From the NCBI GenBank assembly GCA_034178965.1, contig JAXFQM010000171.1:1-5828 (forward strand): DNA of 5,828 bases. Direction: 5' to 3'. This document shows, in pieces, positions 1 through 4,848 of this stretch. Source of the stretch: Colimorpha sp034178965. Lineage in GTDB: Bacteria > Bacteroidota > Bacteroidia > Bacteroidales > P3. The first letter of the stretch is position 1, and each line of letters starts with the position of its first letter. The translations under genes and the position numbers were made by a program. Under the pieces are notes generated by a model that made no database searches, was not told the origin of the DNA, and was given only the letters and a program-made list of their open reading frames with translations.

Positions 1-44
1 ATGGGTAGTTGATGAGTACTTGGTGGGTACTTGATGGGTCGTTG
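1..44. repeat. Tandem array of four 11-bp units
   Basis: Four consecutive 11-mers fill this stretch without gaps: ATGGGTAGTTG, ATGAGTACTTG, GTGGGTACTTG and ATGGGTCGTTG. The consensus is ATGGGTACTTG, and the units differ from it by one, one, one and two bases. The array starts at the window edge and so may continue to the left; it stops at base 44, where the sequence becomes AT-rich and unrelated. An 11-bp period is not a multiple of three and every forward frame meets a stop, so it is unlikely to encode protein. Function is unknown. It could be an intergenic minisatellite or a set of binding sites at one-helical-turn spacing. Confidence 0.6.
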
Positions 45-364
45 GATTTCGATAACATTAGTAATGTAGAAAATAACCTGTGTAATTTGAATCAAGAGAT
101 TGTATTATTGGGTAAACCATCGAAAAAAAATATTCAAGTAAGTTGGGGTGGTTCTACAACTTGATTTTCTGCTATTTTGATGGGATAATAGAACAGATGC
201 CAGTGCGAAACGAGGGTGCATTGCGGACTATGTAACCAAGTGACAAATAGTAAGATGCCAACATGGTTTCGAAAGCGTGAGATGTCTATTTTTGCTCATG
301 TATCTTTTTTTCGCAAAAACGGCGAATGATATTATAGGGTTCACCATAAGTTATTTACGTATTA
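45..364. other. AT-rich intergenic stretch, no gene seen
   Basis: No frame on either strand gives a protein-like ORF here. The region is AT-rich, with stops in all frames. A match to the Bacteroidota -7 box (TATTTTTG, 287-294) lies on the plus strand, but no -33 TTTG sits at the right distance and no plus-strand gene follows before 2779, so it is not called as a promoter. No strong hairpin or RNA-like fold was found by eye. Confidence 0.5.
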
Positions 365-566
365 TTACCATGGTTCGCAACTTTCCCCTCCTTCGTGAGT
401 AACGATGGGTTGCGTGGGGGAGGGGTACCCTTGACATTCAACAAAGTCGGTCACCAGTTTGCAAACATGGATATGGATAAGGAAAGCTCCCCGTCTCTTT
501 TTGCAGACATGCTCACAAGAAACAGGGAACATCAAGACTCTAACACAGTTTTGCAACGCCACCCAT
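365..566. repeat. GC-richer intergenic block, possible dispersed repeat
   Basis: This 200-bp block is visibly richer in G+C than the AT-rich DNA to its left and has fairly sharp edges. Near its left end CCCCTCC (385-391) is complementary to GGAGGGG (419-425) across a 27-nt loop, followed by the palindrome GGGTACCC (423-430). Paired CCCCTCC and GGAGGGG runs of this kind resemble GC-rich intergenic repeats common in Bacteroidota genomes; that is a resemblance from memory, not a search result. Both strands hold ORFs of 65-71 codons (minus strand 365-562 from a GTG; plus strand open 350-568), but neither has an ATG near its 5' end or a recognisable family, so neither is called a gene. Confidence 0.3.
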
Positions 567-581
567 AGCCACGCGCTGCAT

Positions 582-2447
582 TTACCTTAATGCCCGTGTG
601 GCATTAAGAACGGCGATTACGGTTACGCCCACATCGGCAAATACCGCCAACCACATGGGCGCGAAGCCGAAGAAGGCGAGGACGAGGACCACAACTTTAA
701 CTATGATAGCAAACCATATGTTTTCCCGCGCGATACGAACGGTGCGACGCGCTTGTCGTATTGCCACCGCCACCTTGATTGGCTTGTCGTCCATGAGCAC
801 CACGTCGGCTGCCTCGATGGCGGCATCGCTGCCCAACCCTCCCATGGCTATGCCCACATCGGCACGTGCCAACACCGGCGCGTCGTTTATTCCGTCGCCT
901 ACAAACGCCACCTTGTATTGCGTGCTGAGCAACTTTTCCACTTCGCACAACTTGTCATCTGGCAGCAAGCCTGCACGGTATTCCTCCAGCCCTATGGCGC
1001 GCGCCACGGACGCCGCCACCTCTTCCTTGTCCCCCGTCAGCATCACCAAGCGGTTCACGCCCTCTTTCTTAAGGGCGGAGATAGCCTCTGCGGCGTCATC
1101 CTTAATTTTGTCTGTCACCACGATGTGGCCTGCATACTTGCCATCCACGGCCACGTGCACCACGGTACCCGCCTTGTCGCAAGGTTTCCATTCCGCCCCC
1201 ACGGTATCCATCAACTTGTTGTTGCCCACGCACACCGTTTGTCCGTTCACTTGAGCCGAAACTCCTAATCCAGCCCTCTCTTGTACGTTTTCCACCAGGC
1301 AATCATCATTCTCATTGGGAAAGGCGTTGCGCAGACTGGCGGCGATGGGGTGGGTAGAATGGCGTTCCACATGGGCCGACAGGTGCAACAGTGCGTTTTC
1401 CTCCAGTTCCTCTGGGTGCACCGCCGAAACGTCAAACACCCCGTGAGTGATGGTACCCGTCTTGTCAAAGGCCACGGCGCGCACCTTGGCGAGCGTGTCC
1501 ATATAATTGGCTCCCTTGACAAGGATACCTTTACGCGAAGCTCCGCCTATGCCCCCAAAAAAAGCCAGCGGCACGGAGATGACCAAGGCGCAAGGGCAAG
1601 AAATGACGAGGAACGTGAGGGCTCGATATACCCACACACTCCAGTCTTGGCCGACAGAAAGTAGCGGTGGAAGCAACGCCGTGAGCACGGCCAGGCCAAC
1701 CACGATGGGGGTGTATATTCGCGCAAAGCGTGTAATGAAACGTTCACTCTTCGACTTATTTTCGGCGGCATGTTCCACAAGACGCAATATCTTCGACGCT
1801 GTGCTTTCGCCAAATTCCTTTGTCACACGCATCTTCAGCACGCCACCAATGTTTACGCATCCCGATAATGCCTCGTCGGCTGGACGCACTGCTCGTGGTG
1901 TGCTCTCGCCCGTCAACGCCACCGTGTTCAGATAGGATACTCCTTCCAGAACCACGCCGTCCATGGGCACCTTCTCGCCAGGCTCCACCAGCACCACGTC
2001 GCCTTTTTGCACCGCTTCTGTGCTTACATCCTCTATGGCCTCACCCCGTACCACATGCGCTACGTCGGGCCTTATGTCCATCAGTTGCGAGATGCTCTTG
2101 CGGCTGCGACCTTCGGCAATGTGTTCAAACCATTCACCCACTTGGAAGAACAACATCACGAACACCGCCTCGGCAAATTGCGGCTGCGTCTTTGGCAAGA
2201 AACCTATGGCCATGGCCCCCAACGTGGCTACGGCCATGAGAAAGTTCATGTCGAGCGCATCGCCATGCACGATACCCTCCACCGCTTCGACAAGCACGTC
2301 ATAACCCGCCACAAGGTAGGGCACAGCATAAAGCGCCAGTAATGACCAAAGAGATAAATCGACGCGTTTTTCCATAAAATAGCATGTCGCCAACAATAGG
2401 GCTGATGCAATAATTCTGAATAACTTAACCTTGTTTTCCCGTTCCAT
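582..2447 (-). CDS. zntA: P1B-2 type heavy-metal (Zn/Cd/Pb) exporting ATPase
   Basis: An inner-membrane P-type ATPase that uses ATP to export divalent soft metals, most likely Zn2+, Cd2+ and Pb2+. Numbered from the ATG at 2447 (621 residues), the landmarks are: first membrane helices about 10-110; actuator TGES 179-182; CPC metal-binding motif 284-286 in the sixth helix; phosphorylated Asp328 in DKTGT; nucleotide-domain HP 366-367; TGDK 471-474; GDGINDAP 517-524; and two C-terminal helices carrying Lys584 and Asp605, the residue pair diagnostic of the Zn/Cd/Pb subgroup. No CxxC or His-rich metal-binding domain precedes the first helix, so the protein is shorter than E. coli ZntA (about 730 residues). 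An upstream TTG (2453) would add two residues, but ATG is preferred. The gene diverges from a Fur-family regulator and has a palindrome over its promoter. The exact metal cannot be read from sequence; cadA would be an equally fair name. Confidence 0.95.
   Translation of the reverse strand: MERENKVKLFRIIASALLLATCYFMEKRVDLSLWSLLALYAVPYLVAGYDVLVEAVEGIVHGDALDMNFLMAVATLGAMAIGFLPKTQPQFAEAVFVMLFFQVGEWFEHIAEGRSRKSISQLMDIRPDVAHVVRGEAIEDVSTEAVQKGDVVLVEPGEKVPMDGVVLEGVSYLNTVALTGESTPRAVRPADEALSGCVNIGGVLKMRVTKEFGESTASKILRLVEHAAENKSKSERFITRFARIYTPIVVGLAVLTALLPPLLSVGQDWSVWVYRALTFLVISCPCALVISVPLAFFGGIGGASRKGILVKGANYMDTLAKVRAVAFDKTGTITHGVFDVSAVHPEELEENALLHLSAHVERHSTHPIAASLRNAFPNENDDCLVENVQERAGLGVSAQVNGQTVCVGNNKLMDTVGAEWKPCDKAGTVVHVAVDGKYAGHIVVTDKIKDDAAEAISALKKEGVNRLVMLTGDKEEVAASVARAIGLEEYRAGLLPDDKLCEVEKLLSTQYKVAFVGDGINDAPVLARADVGIAMGGLGSDAAIEAADVVLMDDKPIKVAVAIRQARRTVRIARENIWFAIIVKVVVLVLAFFGFAPMWLAVFADVGVTVIAVLNATRALR
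586..608 (-). terminator. Inverted repeat at the 3' end of the ATPase gene, possible weak terminator
   Basis: CTTAATGCC (586-594) and GGCATTAAG (600-608) form a perfect 9-bp stem with a 5-nt loop. The stem lies inside the last eight codons of the ATPase gene, just before its TAA stop (582-584). In the ATPase transcript it is followed by GTAAATGCAGCG, not by a U-run, so it does not fit the classical intrinsic terminator. It may protect the mRNA 3' end, assist termination, or simply be coding sequence. Confidence 0.3.
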
Positions 2448-2467
2448 GTGCAATAAGTTTTATGTTG

Positions 2468-2475
2468 CAAAAATA
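2468..2475 (-). promoter_or_regulatory. Probable -7 box of the ATPase promoter
   Basis: On the minus strand this reads TATTTTTG, an exact match to the Bacteroidota -7 consensus TAnnTTTG. Transcription would begin near 2462, leaving a leader of roughly 15 nt before the ATG at 2447. The -33 position (about 2495-2498) has no TTTG; it is occupied by the middle of a perfect palindrome, so any -33 contact is weak. This fits a regulated promoter. The leader has no Shine-Dalgarno sequence. Confidence 0.45.
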
Positions 2476-2487
2476 TTGTCTTTTTTC

Positions 2488-2502
2488 TGCAACCTGGTTG
2501 CA
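2488..2502. promoter_or_regulatory. Perfect 7-1-7 palindrome, candidate Fur-family operator
   Basis: TGCAACC, a single T (2495), then GGTTGCA form a perfect 15-bp inverted repeat. Fur-family regulators (Fur, Zur, PerR) classically bind 7-1-7 inverted repeats, and a Fur-family gene is transcribed away from this site. The palindrome sits at the expected -33 position of the ATPase promoter, so a bound dimer would block RNA polymerase. A further half-site GTTGCA occurs at 2464-2469, 33 bp from the matching GTTGCA of the palindrome (2497-2502) and overlapping the -7 box. That this is the regulator's operator is an inference from symmetry and position. Confidence 0.5.
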
Positions 2503-2778
2503 AAGAAGTACAATAAAAAAACTTTTCCCGCGTTATTTATTTGTAGTTTATGGAATATATCTTTTTATGGAATAAGGTACATTAGAAAATCATTTTGAAT
2601 GCAATATTTTAGTAATATTAGGTGAGTTCTGCAATAGATAGATTGTGCCACTGCACATAAAGAGATGTACTAGCTCTTGAGGGTGCGTGCCGTTGGCAAG
2701 GTTTGCCACAACGCCACATGAGCCACGGTGAAACCCTTGGACAATGCCTTGAGGAATAGCGAAAACGCCTTATGTGAT
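2503..2778. other. Divergent intergenic region ahead of the Fur-family gene
   Basis: This is mostly AT-rich and holds no gene. TTTATTTG (2536-2543) and TATTTTAG (2605-2612) each miss the plus-strand -7 consensus by one base, but neither has a TTTG at the right upstream distance, so the regulator's promoter is not resolved. Small symmetric elements are AATATT copies at 2603-2608 and 2614-2619, and TGTGC/GCACA (2644-2648 and 2653-2657, 4-nt loop). From about 2675 to the ATG the base composition becomes more balanced, and the frame is open upstream from a GTG at 2728. Confidence 0.5.
2694..2708. promoter_or_regulatory. Near-perfect 7-1-7 inverted repeat upstream of the Fur-family gene
   Basis: TGGCAAG, G (2701), TTTGCCA is a 15-bp palindrome with one mismatched pair. 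It has the same 7-1-7 geometry as the site at 2488-2502, although the bases differ (the TTGC core is shifted by one). It lies 70 bp before the ATG of the regulator gene and could serve autoregulation, or could be a small leader hairpin. Evidence is geometry only. Confidence 0.25.
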
Positions 2779-3210
2779 ATGAAGAACAACGAAATTGTTG
2801 AGCGCTTGAAAGCCAAAGGGGTCCACGCCACTGCCAATAGGCTGTTAGTGTATGACGCCTTTACTGGGTTGCACAACCCCGTGAGCCTGTCTGCACTTGA
2901 AACCCTGCTGCCTACCATGGACAAAAGCAGCATTTTCCGCGCCGTAAGACTCTTCTTGAAACACGATGTGCTGCATGCCATAGACGACGGAACAAAGCAG
3001 GTGAAATATGAGATTTGCCCTTCACAAAACGAGTGCGATGCCACGCAGCGGCACATTCACTTCTATTGCGAACGTTGCGGGCAGACCTTTTGCCTTGACG
3101 ACATATCCATCCCTACTGTGGAACTGCCCGAGAGTTACGCCGCACATTCCATCAACTATATTGTGAAAGGGACATGTCCCTCTTGCCGCAGCAAGGCGCT
3201 GCAAAAATGA
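2779..3210 (+). CDS. Fur-family metal-dependent transcriptional regulator
   Basis: A cytoplasmic DNA-binding regulator of the Fur/Zur/PerR family, 143 residues from the ATG at 2779, a normal length. The N-terminal winged helix spans about 1-80, with the recognition-helix segment around DKSSIFRAVRLFL (48-60) where relatives have a (S/K)xxTVYRTL-type motif. The dimerisation and metal domain follows: HIH at 92-94, structural zinc cysteines CERC (97-100) and CPSC (133-136), and a conserved His123. Three additional cysteines (80, 86, 105) are present. A GTG at 2728 would add 17 residues that do not resemble the family N-terminus, so ATG is preferred. It diverges from the metal-efflux ATPase and probably controls it. 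Sequence does not settle whether it senses zinc, iron, another metal or peroxide, so no gene symbol is given. Confidence 0.9.
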   Translation: MKNNEIVERLKAKGVHATANRLLVYDAFTGLHNPVSLSALETLLPTMDKSSIFRAVRLFLKHDVLHAIDDGTKQVKYEICPSQNECDATQRHIHFYCERCGQTFCLDDISIPTVELPESYAAHSINYIVKGTCPSCRSKALQK

Positions 3211-3491
3211 GGCGAGTGCAATTATTTGTGTTTTTTCGCGTTATATTATTAACCAAACTTGTTACGAAATTAATAATCCATAACTCACAATCAATATAAT
3301 AATTAGTAAAGAACAAATTCATGCTCGCAAAGAATTGAAATCAAAAAGAATTGTCTAAAACTATTCCTATTATTTTTTCCATGGATAAGATAATAAGATG
3401 AGTAATAAATCATTTCAGTACCAATGTTGAATTTGTTTCAGCGAGGGATAAAACCAAATTCATTCTTCATGCATCTATTCAATCAAACATT
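3211..3491. other. AT-rich gap between the Fur-family gene and the peroxidase gene
   Basis: No gene is seen. CAAATTCAT occurs directly at 3314-3322 and 3455-3463, and its complement TGAATTTG lies at 3428-3435; the last two form an 8-bp inverted repeat with a 19-nt spacer just before the peroxidase gene. AAAGAATTG is repeated at 3329-3337 and 3345-3353. ATTATTAA (3245-3252) and TTAATAAT (3270-3277) form a loose AT-only inverted repeat. TGAATTTG also resembles a -7 box with one mismatch but has no TTTG at -33. A T-run follows the Fur-family stop (about 3230-3236) without a clear stem, so no terminator is called. Confidence 0.45.
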
Positions 3492-4037
3492 ATGAAAGAA
3501 ATATTTAACATTAAAGTTCTAAACAAGAAAGGCGAAGAAGAAGCCATGTCCCAATATGAAGGCAAAGTGCTACTCATTGTGAACACTGCCACAGGTTGCG
3601 GATTTACGCCACAGTATGAAGAATTGGAAGCCATGTATGAGGAGTTTCATGACAAGGGCTTCGAGATTCTCGACTTCCCCTGTAACCAATTTGCAGGGCA
3701 AACTCCAGGCTCGGACGAGGAAATAACCCAGTTCTGCACGTTGAAGTTCGGCACCAAGTTTCCACAATTCAAGAAAATCGAGGTAAACGGAGATGGTGCC
3801 ACGCCGCTATTTAAGTACTTAAAAAGCCAAAAAGGCTTTGAGGGCTTTGGAAATAGCATGAAAGCCCTTGCGATGAACGCAATGCTGGCAACGATAGACA
3901 AAGACTACAAGAACAACCCCGAAATTAAGTGGAACTTCACCAAATTTCTTGTAGACCGTGAGGGTAACGTAGTGGCGCGCTTCGAACCCACGCACAACAT
4001 GAAAGATGTGAAGAAACAAGTGGAAAACCTGTTGTAG
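3492..4037 (+). CDS. gpx: Glutathione peroxidase family thiol peroxidase
   Basis: This 181-residue protein belongs to the cysteine-type glutathione peroxidase family, which reduces hydrogen peroxide and organic hydroperoxides. Bacterial members usually draw electrons from thioredoxin despite the name. The catalytic tetrad is visible: Cys36 in TGCGFTPQY, Gln70 in the FPCNQFAGQ segment (62-70), and Trp147-Asn148 in KWNFTKFLVD. Cys82 in the FCTLKFG segment is the likely resolving cysteine, as in thioredoxin-dependent members. An additional segment of about 25 residues precedes the WNF motif, similar in position to that of E. coli BtuE. The usual FGGQ is FAGQ here. There is no signal peptide, so it is cytoplasmic. 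The start is the first ATG, directly followed by the family's first beta strand. The gene appears to be transcribed alone, 281 bp after the Fur-family gene. Confidence 0.95.
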   Translation: MKEIFNIKVLNKKGEEEAMSQYEGKVLLIVNTATGCGFTPQYEELEAMYEEFHDKGFEILDFPCNQFAGQTPGSDEEITQFCTLKFGTKFPQFKKIEVNGDGATPLFKYLKSQKGFEGFGNSMKALAMNAMLATIDKDYKNNPEIKWNFTKFLVDREGNVVARFEPTHNMKDVKKQVENLL

Positions 4038-4104
4038 GACAACACGCCACGCGGCCAATCCTTGCGCCAAGAGCAACGGAGGCCACAGATGGATTACTAC
4101 AACC

Positions 4105-4148
4105 AACGGCAATGGGCGCCGCACGGAAGCGTAACGCCCATTGCCGTT
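4105..4148. terminator. Perfect 14-bp hairpin between convergent gpx and gcvH
   Basis: AACGGCAATGGGCG (4105-4118) and CGCCCATTGCCGTT (4135-4148) are exact reverse complements separated by a 16-nt loop (4119-4134). The structure lies 67 nt beyond the peroxidase stop and 23 nt beyond the gcvH stop, between two genes that converge, so a bidirectional terminator is the natural reading. Neither strand shows a U-run after the stem, so termination may depend on other factors or the hairpin may mainly protect mRNA 3' ends. Confidence 0.6.
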
Positions 4149-4171
4149 ATTGAGAATTGCACCAACTTATA

Positions 4172-4552
4172 TTATTGGCCTATCTTGTCTTTATATTCGG
4201 CAGCAGAAAGTAGCCCTTCGACGTCTGCCGCATTGGCTGGTTTAATCTTGACAATCCAGCCTGCGCCGTAGGGGTCGTTGTTGATGGCGGAAGCATCATC
4301 TTTCAAGGTAGCGTTGAATTCAACGACTTCACCAGGGATGGGCATCATCAGGTCGGCAACGGTTTTCACAGCCTCAATACTGCCAAATGTCTCGCCGCCA
4401 TCCAAGGTTTCTCCCTCGCTGTCTACGTCAACAAAGACTATGTCGCCCAATTCGTGTTGTGCATAGTCGGTTATGCCAACGACGGCAAACTCGCCTTCCA
4501 CGCGCACCCATTCATCGTCTTGGGTGTACTTCAGATTTTCAGGAATGTTCAT
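4172..4552 (-). CDS. gcvH: Glycine cleavage system H protein
   Basis: The H protein is the small lipoyl carrier that shuttles the aminomethyl group and reducing equivalents among the P, T and L proteins during glycine breakdown to CO2, ammonia and methylene-tetrahydrofolate. The 126-residue length is typical. The lipoylation motif GSIEAVKTVADL (57-68) is intact, with Lys63 as the modified residue. The flanking segments are also as expected: an N-terminal KYTQDDEWV, GITDYAQHELGDIVFV (26-41), and a C-terminal NDPYGAGWIVKIKP block. The start is an ATG in AT-rich sequence without Shine-Dalgarno. No other glycine cleavage gene is in the window; the gene diverges from rho and converges on gpx, so it appears to be transcribed alone. 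The H protein can also act as a lipoyl donor in lipoate metabolism in some bacteria. Confidence 0.98.
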   Translation of the reverse strand: MNIPENLKYTQDDEWVRVEGEFAVVGITDYAQHELGDIVFVDVDSEGETLDGGETFGSIEAVKTVADLMMPIPGEVVEFNATLKDDASAINNDPYGAGWIVKIKPANAADVEGLLSAAEYKDKIGQ

Positions 4553-4636
4553 GTTCTTTCTTTTATTAGTTAACTATATGTAAGATAAATTCGTAATCAA
4601 CGAACCCATTCTTTTGATAGGCACCGTTACAAAACG

Positions 4637-4644
4637 CAAAAATA
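4637..4644 (-). promoter_or_regulatory. Possible -7 box of the gcvH promoter
   Basis: On the minus strand this reads TATTTTTG, an exact TAnnTTTG match. Transcription would start near 4631, giving a leader of about 80 nt before the gcvH ATG. No TTTG is found 19-21 bases upstream, so the -33 element is weak or absent. Chance matches are frequent in DNA this AT-rich; a second one (TAAGTTTG, 4749-4756 on the minus strand) lies further upstream. Confidence 0.35.
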
Positions 4645-4674
4645 CGAAAATTTATGCAGATGACGATATTTTTT

Positions 4675-4705
4675 TTTCACACCATGTTTTTTTTTGTTAC
4701 TTTTG
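4675..4705 (+). promoter_or_regulatory. Bacteroidota-type promoter for rho
   Basis: TACTTTTG (4698-4705) matches the -7 consensus TAnnTTTG exactly. TTTC (4675-4678) lies 19 bases upstream, one base off the -33 consensus TTTG at the ideal spacing. Transcription would begin near 4711, giving a leader of about 138 nt before the rho ATG. The strong T-runs around the -33 box make its exact placement uncertain. Confidence 0.5.
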
Positions 4706-4806
4706 TAATGTCATTCAAAATGAAATTTACCCGTCCAATATTTTTTTTCAAACTTAAACTCAATGTATTGGGTTCGGATTGTAGGATTGAAAACTAATCA
4801 ATAAAT

Positions 4807-4828
4807 TGTGCAATTAATCTATTGCACA
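4807..4828 (+). promoter_or_regulatory. Perfect hairpin in the rho leader
   Basis: TGTGCAAT (4807-4814) and ATTGCACA (4821-4828) are exact reverse complements with a 6-nt loop (TAATCT). The hairpin ends 20 nt before the rho ATG, inside the predicted 5' leader. No U-run follows, so it is not an intrinsic terminator. It could affect ribosome access, act as an autoregulatory element, or be a DNA operator. rho is autoregulated in E. coli through its leader, but by a different sequence. Confidence 0.4.
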
Positions 4829-4848
4829 CCCCAAAACTGTCATATCAC

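Noticed and set aside
2..34. Possible 3' end of an upstream plus-strand gene
   Set aside because: The frame is open only for ten codons and lies wholly within an 11-bp tandem repeat, so there is no coding evidence.
287..294. TATTTTTG as a plus-strand promoter
   Set aside because: There is no -33 box at a suitable distance and no plus-strand gene downstream for over 2 kb; chance matches are common in AT-rich DNA.
365..562. Minus-strand ORF of 65 codons
   Set aside because: It begins at a GTG, has no family resemblance or promoter of its own, and overlaps an equally open plus-strand frame; better explained as a non-coding block.
598..1254. Plus-strand ORF of 218 codons
   Set aside because: It is antisense to the C-terminal half of the efflux ATPase, whose motifs are unambiguous. 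The translation is rich in Thr, Ala and Ser with no recognisable domain, as expected for a shadow frame.
2448..2453. TTG start for the ATPase two codons upstream
   Set aside because: ATG at 2447 is adjacent and preferred; the two additional residues add nothing recognisable.
2728..2778. GTG-initiated extension of the Fur-family protein by 17 residues
   Set aside because: The extra residues do not match the family N-terminus, whereas the ATG at 2779 gives a normal-length protein starting at the first helix.
3187..3202. GCAGC/GCTGC hairpin at the end of the Fur-family gene as a terminator
   Set aside because: The stem is only 5 bp, it lies within the coding sequence, and it is followed by A residues rather than U residues on the transcript.
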